The notes: a model not told the origin generated them from the letters alone. Positions 1-8,395 are shown, counted from the first letter of the stretch. The stretch: DNA of 33,235 nt from Desulfobulbaceae bacterium (GCA_013792005.1 VMSU01000032.1:1-33235), one strand, 5' to 3'. Made by a program: numbers and translations.

Positions 1-126
1 ATGAATTTGAGGCGAATAGCAGGGCTATTTAACGAAAATCCATGGAGATATGGGCCGGTTTTATGAATTTGCAGTAGATTTATGTCTAAGTCCGACAGAC
101 TCCTAGTGGGCTTTGATTGAGGAAGT

Positions 127-786
127 TTATGATACGTCCCCTAGTAAACCTAGTTTGGCGGCATAGTGAACCAAGGCTGCGGTGTTGTGGAGATCAAGTT
201 TAGTCATGATATTCATTCGGTGGTTGGCGACGGTTTTGGTGCTGATGGTGAGTTTGTCGGCAATTTCCTTAGTGGGCATCCCCTTGGCCAGGAGTCGCAA
301 TACCTCCTGTTCCCTGGGGCTGAGGTCGCCGTATGCGGAATTTGTACCGTTGTCCTCCTCAGTTACATCAATAAGTTTAGGTGCAATTTCCTGGGACAGG
401 GCTGGATCCAGAAAATACTCGCCGTTGATTGTTGCTTGCAGACAGTCGTTAAGAGATTTTGCTACCGAATCTTTGACAACATAACCAAGGGCTCCTGCCC
501 GTAGGGCCTTGATGATATAGTCTATTTTCGTGTGCATGCTGACGATGACGACCTTGAGTTCTGGTAATAGGGTGGTCAAGGTGCGGGTCAGTTGGAGGCC
601 GCTTTTGTCTGGGAGGGAGAGATCAACAATGGCGAGATCCGGTTTAAGGGACATCACCAGTTGCTCTCCCTCCTTGGCGTCACCTGCCATGCCGACTACC
701 TCAAAGGCGGTCAGGCGATCAACCATCTGTTTGGTGCTTTCCCGAAAGAGCGGGTGGTCATCAATGATTATGATTTTTTTCTTCAT
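127..786 (-). CDS. NarL/FixJ-family response regulator
   Basis: A two-domain cytoplasmic response regulator of 219 residues. The N-terminal receiver domain carries the acidic pair in IIIIDDHP and the likely phosphoacceptor Asp55 in IVDLSLPD. The C-terminal LuxR-type helix-turn-helix begins LSPREQEVLRLLAKG and continues through STKTVANHR. It should bind DNA after phosphorylation by the histidine kinase encoded just upstream. The ATG at 786 is preferred over an in-frame TTG at 816 because a GGAG lies 8 bases before it. The start lies 26 bases inside the kinase gene, so the pair is probably translationally coupled. The regulon cannot be read from the sequence. Confidence 0.93.
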   Translation of the reverse strand: MKKKIIIIDDHPLFRESTKQMVDRLTAFEVVGMAGDAKEGEQLVMSLKPDLAIVDLSLPDKSGLQLTRTLTTLLPELKVVIVSMHTKIDYIIKALRAGALGYVVKDSVAKSLNDCLQATINGEYFLDPALSQEIAPKLIDVTEEDNGTNSAYGDLSPREQEVLRLLAKGMPTKEIADKLTISTKTVANHRMNIMTKLDLHNTAALVHYAAKLGLLGDVS

Positions 787-2338
787 GTTTTTCTCCAGTG
801 TTCCAGGGGATTTCAATAAAGAGTCTGGTGCCTGCTCCAGGTCGCGATGATATTTTAAACGATCCAGCCAGAAGGTTCACCCGTTCTTGCATTCCGAGCA
901 ATCCGAAACGTTTTTCGTTTAAGGCTTTTTCCCGAATTTTGTCGAGGTCAAAGCCCTGGCCGTTGTCTTCGATTTGTAAAACTATATTGGGTCCTGATGC
1001 CACCAGCTTCACCTGGACTTCGCTGGTTGAAGCGTGATTTTTGATGTTATTGAGCGCCTCCTGTACCAAGCGGTAGAGGTTGATTGCGATGTCGTAGTTG
1101 AGGCCAATCGAGATTTTTTCCATCCCCGCAGCGGTGAATTCAACAGGGATTTTATTGTTTTTTGAGAAGTCCCGGCAAAATTCTGCAAGGGCAGTTTTTA
1201 TGCCCATTTGCTCGAGACTGGAAGGCCAAAGATTATAGGAAAGCTCTCTCACGGTTCTGATTGAGTGTTTCAGGACTTCGGTCCATTCTGCGGCTTTGTC
1301 CTGCAGTTGGACCTGGTCCGTGGAGGGATCCGCAAACAGGGTTTCACTCATTACCTTTAATGCGGAGAGTTCTTGAGCGACATTGTCATGCAGGTCGAGT
1401 GAGATTCTTTTCCGTTCAATCTCTTGTATTTTGAGTAACTCTTGGGTTAGGAGGTGGACCTGGGTTTCGGCTTTATGCTGCTCCTCTTCCGCTTTTATCC
1501 GTTCTCCAACCTCTTTTTTTAGATAGCTAATTGCTTGAGAGAGTTCGTGTGTCCTGGCTAGGATTTTGCGATCGAGTTCATTGCATGAGTCTGCCAATTT
1601 TCTGGCCATTGATTTGAACTCCCCTGCCAGTTCTTCAAATTCGTCGCCGGTGGTTACGGAGAGGTCGTGGTCAAGATTGCCATTGCCTATGTGCTTGGCA
1701 CCTTCACGGAGTACCGAGATTGGGGTGAGAACGGTTTTGGCCATGTATAGTGTCATGTACAGAGCGATGAGCATGCCGGAGATGATAGAACTCCAGAAAA
1801 TGGCCTTGATCTGGCGATATTTATTGGTAATGATCTGTTTGGTCGTGGCCAGTTCCTGGAGGTGGAGAGCGAGGTGTTCGTCGAGTATCGTGTTGAGAGC
1901 GATTTGTTCCTGATGAATTTTGGAGTGGACTTTATTCATCTCTTCCGTGTCCTTCCATCCATATTCCGTAAGGTTTAGAAGGTAGCGGGCATGTCCCATG
2001 ACCTTGATGGCTCGATCCCGGATGTCATACGCTTTTTTTTGAACCGGGGTATTGCTGTGTTCGGCTTGGGCCAGGTGTTGCTTAACTAACATTCTGAGTT
2101 TATTTATATTTTCCTCGGTGCTCAAACGGTCGATCCTTTTGGCCATGATCTCGCCGTCCAGGGAGGTGAGGACTTTCTTGAGCTCAAGCATGCTTTGGGC
2201 GTTGGGCGCTATTTTGTCTTGCAGGCCTGAAATGAGCTGATTGATGGAGAAAAATGCTCGAATGCCAATTGTACAGAAAATTGCGATGAGGATGAGAAGT
2301 GGTAAGAATCCGAGAATGAATTTGTTTCTTAGTTTCAC
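761..2338 (-). CDS. Membrane sensor histidine kinase, HisKA_3 type
   Basis: From the GTG at 2338 the protein has 525 residues. It has a first membrane helix (about 7-29), a periplasmic helical sensor region (about 30-178), a second helix (179-201), HAMP (202-254), a coiled coil, and the HisKA_3 phosphoacceptor motif RISLDLHDNVAQE with His317. The HATPase_c domain shows the N box (LVQEALNNIKNHA), G1 (EDNGQGFD) and G2 (FGLLGM) boxes. This is the NarX/DegS-like class that pairs with NarL-type regulators such as the adjacent one. The reading frame stays open to a TTG at 2545, but those extra 69 residues look unlike kinase sequence. The GTG places the first helix right after a short basic start, so it was chosen; no strong ribosome site supports it. 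Confidence 0.88.
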   Translation of the reverse strand: MKLRNKFILGFLPLLILIAIFCTIGIRAFFSINQLISGLQDKIAPNAQSMLELKKVLTSLDGEIMAKRIDRLSTEENINKLRMLVKQHLAQAEHSNTPVQKKAYDIRDRAIKVMGHARYLLNLTEYGWKDTEEMNKVHSKIHQEQIALNTILDEHLALHLQELATTKQIITNKYRQIKAIFWSSIISGMLIALYMTLYMAKTVLTPISVLREGAKHIGNGNLDHDLSVTTGDEFEELAGEFKSMARKLADSCNELDRKILARTHELSQAISYLKKEVGERIKAEEEQHKAETQVHLLTQELLKIQEIERKRISLDLHDNVAQELSALKVMSETLFADPSTDQVQLQDKAAEWTEVLKHSIRTVRELSYNLWPSSLEQMGIKTALAEFCRDFSKNNKIPVEFTAAGMEKISIGLNYDIAINLYRLVQEALNNIKNHASTSEVQVKLVASGPNIVLQIEDNGQGFDLDKIREKALNEKRFGLLGMQERVNLLAGSFKISSRPGAGTRLFIEIPWNTGEKHEEKNHNH

Positions 2339-2762
2339 GTTGGCCGTCAGAGTTTGTGCGGTGGTGTTGGTTGGATACGTTGTTCGTATGATGTTTATTG
2401 GTTCAGCTGACGTTGGGTAACGTTGTAAAAGGTGAAAGTCTGCTCTGATAAGGGGAGGAGTATTTCTGGTTGGGTGTTGCAGAGCTTTATCCTTGGAAGA
2501 ACATATAAATACTCGAGAAAAGATCATCTGCCAAGTAAAAGGCAATTGTCTGGTCTCTTGATGGTTTCATTGATCTGAAAGCAAGGAGCTGCTTTAGGTT
2601 TCGAGGGTTTATTTTTAAGTTTCAAGCTCTGTGATTCGGCTTGCTAAAATGGAGGGGATGGGACACTATTATGCCGTCATTAGGATGGATTAAGAGAATT
2701 TATTTGATTTTCAAAGAGGACAAGGTGGAGAAGAAACATTGTGTGAATGAGTTGGAGAGGCA
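2339..2762. other. Divergent intergenic region, kinase / xseA
   Basis: About 420 bases between the oppositely oriented kinase and xseA genes, so it should hold both promoters. I see no convincing -35/-10 pair. A short frame at 2648 would encode only about 14 residues and is not credited. Immediately before xseA there is a GGAG ribosome site. Confidence 0.5.
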
Positions 2763-4106
2763 ATGGTGACGTCACTTTTGTCAAAGGTACAGTCCGTTAC
2801 CGAGATTACCCGTTCAATTAAGGGGCTTTTGGAGACCAGTTTTTCTTTTGCCGCCGTATGTGGGGAAGTTTCAAACTTGAAGCAACCTTATTCCGGGCAT
2901 CTATATTTTACCCTCAAGGATCAAGGCGCTCAGCTTAGAGCTGTGATGTTCAAGACTCAGCGGCGATATCTTTCTGAGGCCTTTGCTGATGGCGCTCGGA
3001 TTATCTGCCGGGGGAGGCTCTCTGTTTACGAACCCAGGGGTGAGTATCAGCTGATTGTTGACTCGGTAGAGGGCGCTGGACTGGGGGATAGGCTTGCCGC
3101 CTACGAACAACTTAAGGAGAAACTGTTTAGGGAGGGGCTGTTCGACTCGGAGCGAAAAAGGAAACTCCCACTACTGCCAGAGGGGATCGCACTGATAACT
3201 TCGCCTCGCGGGGCTGCGGTCCATGATTTTCTGACAATAGCGGCCCGTAGGTTTCCCTCAGTGCCGATTGAAATTGTGCCGGTTGCTGTTCAGGGAGAGG
3301 GCGCTGTCGCAGAAATTATTGCTGCCATCAGGCTCACGTGCCAGAGAGCACGGGCTGGGGTGATCGTTATCTGCCGTGGTGGCGGTTCGGTTGAGGATCT
3401 TTCTCCATTCAATTGCGAGGAACTTGCCCGCACTGTTGGTCAAGCGAGCATTCCTGTAGTCTCTGCAATCGGCCATGAAATCGATTTTACTATTCTTGAT
3501 TTTGTGGCTGATTGTAGAGCGCCTACCCCAACAGCTGCTGCAGAAATGGTGTTGCCTGACCGGGGACAACTGTGTACGACAGTTCGACAGTATACCGCCC
3601 GGCAACGTGCTGTTGTTGTCGGTTCGATGGCTCAGCTACGTCATCGGCTTACGCTGCAGACTCGGCTTTTGGGAGATCCGACACGGGTTGTTGAGACATT
3701 CAGGATGAGGATTGATTTTCTTGTGTCCCGAATGCGGAGAGGGGTTGACAGTCAGCTGAAGCAAGGGGTACAGCGGGTGGAAAAGATGCGGGGTGTTGTG
3801 GTTCGGTATGATCCTAATCTCCTGGTCGCTCGACATGAGACGGCGGTGGCAATTCTGCGGCAGCGTCTTTTGGACCTGGAACAACGGTTTCTGGAGCGAA
3901 GGAGGGCGCGACTTGAGCAATGTACCGCTATTTTAAGGTCGGTCAGTCCCCAAGCTGTGCTGGAGCGAGGGTATGCCATTGCCCAGATGCTCCCTGGTGG
4001 GGATATTGTGAAATCAGTTGGCACTGTCAGTTGTGGTGATCGGTTGTCGCTGAAATTGTGCGATGGGTCGGTGGTGTGTCGTGTCGATGAGGATCTGGTG
4101 CCATAA
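2763..4106 (+). CDS. xseA: Exodeoxyribonuclease VII large subunit
   Basis: Catalytic subunit of the single-strand-specific exonuclease VII, which degrades single-stranded DNA to oligonucleotides in repair. The 447-residue length is usual for XseA. The N-terminal OB-fold domain covers roughly residues 8-105 (VCGEVSNLKQPYSGHLYFTLKD). The catalytic region contains ITSPRGAAVHDF, VIVICRGGGSVEDL and SAIGHEIDFTILDFVAD, and an arginine-rich coiled-coil segment precedes the conserved C-terminal LERGYAI. The ATG is preceded by GGAG. The small subunit gene xseB, which often follows, is not here; the next gene is a convergent PilZ gene. Confidence 0.96.
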   Translation: MVTSLLSKVQSVTEITRSIKGLLETSFSFAAVCGEVSNLKQPYSGHLYFTLKDQGAQLRAVMFKTQRRYLSEAFADGARIICRGRLSVYEPRGEYQLIVDSVEGAGLGDRLAAYEQLKEKLFREGLFDSERKRKLPLLPEGIALITSPRGAAVHDFLTIAARRFPSVPIEIVPVAVQGEGAVAEIIAAIRLTCQRARAGVIVICRGGGSVEDLSPFNCEELARTVGQASIPVVSAIGHEIDFTILDFVADCRAPTPTAAAEMVLPDRGQLCTTVRQYTARQRAVVVGSMAQLRHRLTLQTRLLGDPTRVVETFRMRIDFLVSRMRRGVDSQLKQGVQRVEKMRGVVVRYDPNLLVARHETAVAILRQRLLDLEQRFLERRRARLEQCTAILRSVSPQAVLERGYAIAQMLPGGDIVKSVGTVSCGDRLSLKLCDGSVVCRVDEDLVP

Positions 4107-4122
4107 CCTGTGTATTGTTCTG

Positions 4123-4159
4123 CTACGAGTGTTTGCTGAAGAAGTGTTTCCTCTCGTAG
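4123..4159. terminator. Weak hairpin between convergent xseA and PilZ genes
   Basis: CTACGAG at 4123-4129 is complementary to CTCGTAG at 4153-4159, giving a 7 bp stem with a 23-base loop between the two convergent genes. There is no T tract, so a terminator role is only suggested by position. Confidence 0.25.
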
Positions 4160-4189
4160 GTGCTGATATGGCGTTGTGAAAAGTCAGTT

Positions 4190-4594
4190 TCAGGCAATGC
4201 CTAGGGTATGGTTCTTGATAAAAAAGTCAATTCGTTCCTTTTGCGCGGGGGTCAGGCTGGCAAAGCTCAATCCGACTTTTCTGATCATAATGGTGCTCAG
4301 GGCTGAATTTTCAGGCTGGTCTTGCCATGCCATGGCAATTGGCACTTCCTCCAAATAGAATCCGGCATCGTTTGCTAGGATGTCCATGACTCCTTCCGTG
4401 GGTAAATGGCCGTTGTTGTCAATGTACTTTAATTCACAGCCTCCAGCACTGATGTCAATAATCTGACCGATGATGTTTGGTGTTATAGCGAGTGTTTTTT
4501 CCGGAGCTTTGAAACGCTGGTGCCGTCTCCGTTCTGTCATTGTGGGCTTTAGGCTGGGCGGAGGCTCGGTGTGTGTCATTTTATATAGTGTCAT
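4190..4594 (-). CDS. PilZ-domain protein
   Basis: A 134-residue single-domain protein. It shows the two c-di-GMP-binding signatures of PilZ domains: an arginine motif RxxxR in RRHQRF, and DxSxxG in IIDISAGGCELKY about 20 residues later. PilZ proteins bind c-di-GMP and pass the signal to a partner; the partner cannot be told from this stretch. Three ATG codons (4594, 4579, 4540) are possible starts, none with a clear ribosome site, and all keep the binding motifs. The first was kept. It is not obviously in an operon. Confidence 0.8.
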   Translation of the reverse strand: MTLYKMTHTEPPPSLKPTMTERRRHQRFKAPEKTLAITPNIIGQIIDISAGGCELKYIDNNGHLPTEGVMDILANDAGFYLEEVPIAMAWQDQPENSALSTIMIRKVGLSFASLTPAQKERIDFFIKNHTLGIA

Positions 4595-4824
4595 TGTGCT
4601 CGGCGTTTGTGCTGTCGGCGTTGTTATGTATGTGAATAGGGTGAATGCATTATTATCTTTTATTTATGAAAAAGCAAGATACGTACCTGTAAGACAGTTA
4701 AAATTGGTTCTTTAATATAATAAGGAGGTTGAGATTTTTTTTTGTTTTTTGATTAAGGGATAAGGAGAGTTTTTTTCCGGAAATCTGTCTTTTTGTCCGG
4801 AAATTGACAGGGTTAGTAACAGAT

Positions 4825-4866
4825 TAAAAAAAAAGGGTTACCGCTTTTTAGCGGTAACCCTTTTTT
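4825..4866 (-). terminator. Rho-independent terminator of tRNA-Pro
   Basis: A perfect 10 bp stem (GGGTTACCGC at 4835-4844 with its complement at 4851-4860) and a 6-base loop. It is flanked by ten A residues on the left and six T residues on the right. Read on the minus strand it follows the tRNA by only a few bases and ends in a T tract. The symmetry could let it stop transcription from both sides. Confidence 0.9.
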
Positions 4867-4874
4867 GACTATAT

Positions 4875-4951
4875 TGGTCGGGATGAGAGGATTCGAACCT
4901 CCGGCCCCTTACTCCCGAAGCAAGTGCTCTACCAGACTGAGCCACATCCCG
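4875..4951 (-). tRNA. tRNA-Pro, anticodon CGG
   Basis: A 77-base cloverleaf read on the minus strand. The acceptor stem CGGGATG pairs with CATCCCG, the D arm contains GGCTCAGTCTGGTAGAGC, the anticodon loop is TTCGGGA, and the T arm contains GGTTCGAATCC. The CCA end is encoded. The CGG anticodon reads proline codon CCG. A strong terminator follows directly. Confidence 0.96.
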
Positions 4952-5000
4952 ACACCATTGCGTATTCATTTTGGCCATGCCTTCGGACTATATGTAAAAG

Positions 5001-5804
5001 TCACGACAAAATACTCTCTCTCTCTGAAAGGTCAAGAAAAACTTTTTTTGCCCCTAGTGAGAAGAGGAAATCTCGAATTTGAGCTAATTGATTCTTATGT
5101 GTTATCGTGAAGATATCTCCTGACGCCAGCTCGATGGTAAAAGCTATCCCGTTGAATCGGACGCGGCAGCCATGGTAGTCTAACTCATGGAGATACCGCT
5201 CAGCTTGCTCAATGAGGGATAGTCGCTCAAGGGTTATTGGTGTGTCGGTTGTAATCCGTGTTGCCAGGCATGAGGCTGAGGGTTTGTTCCATGTCGGAAG
5301 GTCAAGGGCTCTGCTTAAGATCCTGATTTCTCGTTTGGTTAGACCAGCTTCGGCGAGAGGACTCTGCACTTTAAGCTCAATTACTGCCTGCATCCCTGGG
5401 CGGTCTGTGCTTAAGTCATCAAGATTGGTGCCGTCGATCATTATGGAGAAATTTTGTTGACGGGCTAAGTTGGTGAATACGGAAAAAATATATTTTTTAC
5501 AATAATAACAACGTCTTGATTCGTTGTTGGCGAACTCTGGAATGGCAAGTGGGTCAAATGCAATAACTTGAATAGGGGCACCGATAGCCTTGGCCGTGTC
5601 GAGGGCGCTCTGTCGTTCCTCGATTGGTTGGACGGCTGAGTCGGCGAAGAGTGCCAACGTATTGTCGCCTAAGGTGTCATGGGCGACTTTGAGCAGCAGG
5701 GAGCTGTCCACTCCACCTGAAAAGGCGATGGCGACACGGCTGTAGTGGGATAGAGTCTCTTTCAATCGCTGGAATTTTTGTTCGATCTCAGGGGGAATGT
5801 TCAT
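5001..5804 (-). CDS. larE: LarE-family ATP-dependent sacrificial sulfur transferase
   Basis: A 267-residue PP-loop ATPase. The nucleotide-binding motif SGGVDSS is at residues 29-35. LarE proteins adenylate and add sulfur to the pyridinium dicarboxylate precursor of the nickel-pincer cofactor of lactate racemase and related LarA-like enzymes. Family marks include ESRRCYYCKK and KPSASCLATRI. There are three candidate cysteines (Cys99, Cys102, Cys179) rather than only the single sacrificial cysteine of the Lactiplantibacillus enzyme. This suggests the version that holds an iron-sulfur cluster. larA, larB and larC are not in the window, so the exact substrate is inferred. The start is ATG with no clear ribosome site. 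Confidence 0.85.
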   Translation of the reverse strand: MNIPPEIEQKFQRLKETLSHYSRVAIAFSGGVDSSLLLKVAHDTLGDNTLALFADSAVQPIEERQSALDTAKAIGAPIQVIAFDPLAIPEFANNESRRCYYCKKYIFSVFTNLARQQNFSIMIDGTNLDDLSTDRPGMQAVIELKVQSPLAEAGLTKREIRILSRALDLPTWNKPSASCLATRITTDTPITLERLSLIEQAERYLHELDYHGCRVRFNGIAFTIELASGDIFTITHKNQLAQIRDFLFSLGAKKVFLDLSERESILS

Positions 5805-5926
5805 CTGTTGTGACCGGTGTCCTTGGTTCTTGTCAAGAGCGTTTTGCTTTTACACATCCTCTAAGTTATTTAACTGGTTGAGATCTTTTTGTCACTCCTG
5901 CAAGTTGTTGGCAGAAAAATAGCCGC

Positions 5927-6111
5927 GTAAGCGATCACAGGACACCCCATCTGCTTCGCAGTCTCGCTGCGTTCGTTTAGCTGTCATGATGCTGCTCACA
6001 TACCAAATTATAGTTCGCAGCCCCATTTCACGCATCTGGGGTACCCTGCAATCGCTTACAGTTCTGAGGCAGAGCGCAGTTTCTAGTTTTTACCCCGTGA
6101 TCACTTACATA
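5927..6111. repeat. Degenerate inverted-repeat cluster between larE and the transpeptidase gene
   Basis: Three related copies of a motif close to GTAAGCGATCACAGGGTACC lie in about 190 bases. One is on the plus strand (5927-5950), and two are on the minus strand (about 6038-6060 and 6088-6111). The first two form an imperfect terminal inverted repeat of about 24 bp around a roughly 90 bp centre with no credible coding frame. This fits a small non-autonomous mobile element or a palindromic intergenic repeat. It fills most of the 330-base gap. Confidence 0.6.
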
Positions 6112-6135
6112 GCCGCTGTAAAGAGCTGCCCCTTG

Positions 6136-7290
6136 TTACAAGGGCGGATTCAGATTATAGACGTCTGGTCGGAATTGGATGGTGCCTTCATGATCGACCC
6201 AGGCGGTCATGTAGACTACATGGACAGGGATGGGTGATGGGATCATGATCCGCCGAGTCTTTTTGCTGGAAATCACCGTATTCAGGGAATCAAGGGAGTC
6301 CAAAGATGTACCCTTCAAGAGGTAAAGGGCCAGCTCCAGGGGGGCTTCGAGTCGGATACAACCGGAGCTGAAGGTTCGGGAGTCTTTTTGGAACAACTCA
6401 CGGGCTGGTGTGTCGTGGAGGTAGACATCATGGGGGTTGGGAAGGAGGAACTTTATGCGCCCGAGGACATTGCTTGGGCCGGGATCTTGGATGAATCGGT
6501 AAGCCAATCGCTCAGGAGAGAGGTTTGCCCAGTCGATAGTGGTGTGGTTGATCGCTTCGGTGGAGGTCCAGTCTTTGAATACCCGGAATTGCATCCGATC
6601 CAGGTACCCTAGGTCTTTTTTTATCTTTGGGAGAAGGTCTTCTGTTGCAATGATGTGCGGCACCTTCCAGCTCGGGTTGACAACCAGGACCGAGAGGCTT
6701 CCATTGAACACCGGGGTTTGCCGGGATGTCTTTCCGACAATCACAGGCATAGTGAGCATGAGTTTTTTGTCCTCGAACAGCTTAAGTGAAAAGTCGGCAA
6801 TGTTTATGAGGATATGCCGACGCTCCAAAATTTGCGGTAGTGTCTGACACCGTTGAAGATTTGCTGAGAGTTGTCGGATGCGTTCGTCGAGGGGTACATT
6901 GAGTTCTTTTAAGGTGCTGGCTCCGACGAGACCATCGACTTTCAGCCCATGGCGACGCTGGAATTTCTGTACAGCTTCCCTGATGGTTCTGTCAAAATAC
7001 TCATCCTGACGTGCTGGCGGAGTTATATCTGAGCTTGCGATAAGGCGTTTTTTCAGAATGGAGATTCGTTTATCGGTAGCACCTTCGCGCAGCGTCGGGC
7101 CGCCAGGAACCTGTGGCCAGCCACCGTGTGTGGCAAGTTCCTGTAATTGGGTAATAGATGAGTTCATTGCGGGCAGTAAGCAAAGTTTTTCCAATGCCGA
7201 AGGGTCAGGATTTGCCGACGCAAAAACTGGCAGCAGGAAAGTGACAAACGTAACGCAGAATAAGAGAAGGAGTTTGAGAGTAAGGGGCAT
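6136..7290 (-). CDS. Secreted L,D-transpeptidase with peptidoglycan-binding domain (YcbB-like)
   Basis: A 384-residue exported enzyme that should cross-link or modify peptidoglycan in the periplasm. Residues 1-26 form a signal peptide ending VFASA. A peptidoglycan-binding domain spans about 95-135 (IREAVQKFQRRHGLKVDGLVG). The YkuD catalytic domain spans about 158-330 and has His292 and the nucleophile Cys311 in the motif SSGCIRL. The layout resembles E. coli YcbB (LdtD) but is shorter than that protein of about 615 residues. Directly upstream is the remnant of a DUF882/MepK-type gene; ycbB and ycbK are also neighbours in E. coli. The ATG at 7290 has no strong ribosome site, so it may have depended on translation of the lost upstream gene. 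Confidence 0.9.
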   Translation of the reverse strand: MPLTLKLLLLFCVTFVTFLLPVFASANPDPSALEKLCLLPAMNSSITQLQELATHGGWPQVPGGPTLREGATDKRISILKKRLIASSDITPPARQDEYFDRTIREAVQKFQRRHGLKVDGLVGASTLKELNVPLDERIRQLSANLQRCQTLPQILERRHILINIADFSLKLFEDKKLMLTMPVIVGKTSRQTPVFNGSLSVLVVNPSWKVPHIIATEDLLPKIKKDLGYLDRMQFRVFKDWTSTEAINHTTIDWANLSPERLAYRFIQDPGPSNVLGRIKFLLPNPHDVYLHDTPARELFQKDSRTFSSGCIRLEAPLELALYLLKGTSLDSLDSLNTVISSKKTRRIMIPSPIPVHVVYMTAWVDHEGTIQFRPDVYNLNPPL

Positions 7291-7316
7291 GGGGTACGGT
7301 TTTTTGATGGTTCAGA

Positions 7317-7466
7317 CTACCAGGCGCGGATTGATCCCGAGTCAATATGGATGAAATCTTCTCTTGGATAATAGCCTACGCCGCCAAGGTGGAGTGAGAG
7401 TGCTGCGCGATGGAGGATGGAGAGGTCCTTGTCTGGGATGCGTATGTCGATGGCACGTAAGATCAT
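7317..7466 (-). pseudogene. 3' remnant of a YcbK/MepK-like (DUF882) peptidoglycan endopeptidase gene
   Basis: Read on the minus strand, this stretch encodes MILRAIDIRIPDKDLSIL and, 11 residues further on, LGGVGYYPREDFIHIDSG, ending SIRAW-stop. This is the C-terminal signature of the DUF882/peptidase M15-like family (E. coli YcbK has AIDFYLPG and GGVGYYP, followed by VHLD and RAW). The frame opens at a TAG near 7495, so the N-terminal two thirds, including the first metal ligands, are missing. The stop lies 26 bases before the L,D-transpeptidase start, as expected for a former ycbK-ycbB operon. The truncation coincides with the end of the neighbouring toxin gene. Confidence 0.8.
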
Positions 7467-7480
7467 AATAGAGCTAGTCC

Positions 7481-7796
7481 TCACACGAACAAACTAGGGT
7501 TCAGACAGACGCGAATCAAATCCATACGTCCGTGCAGAATACGAACAATCTCTATTGAATCCCCGGACTTTTGACGATAAAGTCATTATGTAACTGCCAG
7601 TATTTAATTTCCGGTAGCCATTCCGAATGTCGCTGCAATCTTTACCTTCAAGGGGATTTACGGCAAGTTGTTGAAATGAAGCATCCAGCATGGTTAGATA
7701 CAGATTGCGCTGTTCTCGCCCCCAACGTTCTTTTGTGTAATGACCAATCTCTTTTAAATCGGCTTTCGCCAAGTTAGTGAGGGTAAAAGATGCCAT
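7481..7796 (-). pseudogene. parE: ParE/RelE-family toxin gene with a frameshift
   Basis: The first 70 or so residues are ParE-like (LTNLAKADLKEIGHYTKERW, then PLEGKDCSDIRNGYRKLNTGSY). After SSKVRG the frame drifts into unlike sequence and stops at 7494. The expected ParE ending, SIEIVRILHGRMD, is intact in the +1 frame from about 7558 on and runs to a TGA at 7481. One extra base in the GGGG run at 7561-7564 explains the break. The gene may be inactive, or the base may be a sequence error. The ATG at 7796 overlaps the antitoxin stop as TGATG. ParE toxins poison DNA gyrase; RelE relatives cut mRNA. Confidence 0.75.
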
Positions 7797-8038
7797 CAAT
7801 TAAGACCTTCACCATCAAGTTCATTAATTAACCCCTTGAGGGAATAATCAGCCGTGCCGCTTTCTTCTCCTTCCAAAAGGGCTCGACGCAGCAATGATAG
7901 TTTAGTCTCACGTTCCTCCAAAAGGCGCAAACCAGCTCGGATAGCCTCGCTGGTAGAACCATAACGGCCTTGGCCAATCTGCTGAGAAATGAACTTTTCG
8001 TAATGAACGCCAAGCGTAACGCTGGTATTTTTTTGCAT
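7796..8038 (-). CDS. parD: ParD-like type II antitoxin
   Basis: An 80-residue protein. The ribbon-helix-helix N-terminus (VTLGVHYEKFISQQIGQGRYGSTSEAIRAGLRLLEERE) matches the ParD/CopG family, and the acidic C-terminus should wrap the toxin. The ATG at 8038 has a GGAGG seven bases upstream. A strong promoter lies just before it, and ParD proteins commonly repress such a promoter together with the toxin. The coding region shares one base with the downstream toxin start. The antitoxin appears intact while the toxin is broken. Confidence 0.9.
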   Translation of the reverse strand: MQKNTSVTLGVHYEKFISQQIGQGRYGSTSEAIRAGLRLLEERETKLSLLRRALLEGEESGTADYSLKGLINELDGEGLN

Positions 8039-8070
8039 GATATGACCTCCATTAATACGTTTATGATAAT

Positions 8071-8101
8071 ATTATATAATATCTGTTGGTATTGGTGTCA
8101 A
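8071..8101 (-). promoter_or_regulatory. Promoter of the ParDE-like operon
   Basis: On the minus strand TTGACA (8101-8096) is followed after 17 bases by TATATA (8078-8073), or after 19 bases by TATAAT (8076-8071). The antitoxin start is about 35 bases downstream. AT-rich symmetry around the -10 region would suit autorepression by a ribbon-helix-helix protein. Confidence 0.75.
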
Positions 8102-8360
8102 CCGAGGCTAAAACTAAAAAATACCTGTCGAACGCCTCATCGCCTATCTCACGATGTAACGATGCACCCCCATTGTGCTGGTAAATGGTATGTCATAAGT
8201 TGGTGTATTATCGGTAATAATCAGTGTTGTCCGGTTAGAAAATTGCACAAGCAATTGTTCCTAAAAATAGTCCCCTCGCCCCTTGACGATGACTTTTACA
8301 CATTATTTTTTACGTTAAACGGGTAGAAGTCAACGGATGCGCCCGGACTGCAGTGGACAC

Positions 8361-8395
8361 AAAAAAACCCGCAAGGCTAATAGCCAAGTGGGTTT
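8361..8395 (-). terminator. Terminator-like hairpin at the island's left end
   Basis: AAACCC (8365-8370) and GGGTTT (8390-8395) close a stem that continues with GC/GT pairs and an inner GGC/GCC pair around a TAATA loop. Seven A residues at 8361-8367 give a T tract on the minus strand, so it would stop transcripts coming out of the island operon. Confidence 0.65.

Noticed and set aside
7970-8326. 118-codon plus-strand frame over the antitoxin promoter
   Set aside because: It runs opposite to the antitoxin gene and its promoter, has no family signal and an unlikely composition.
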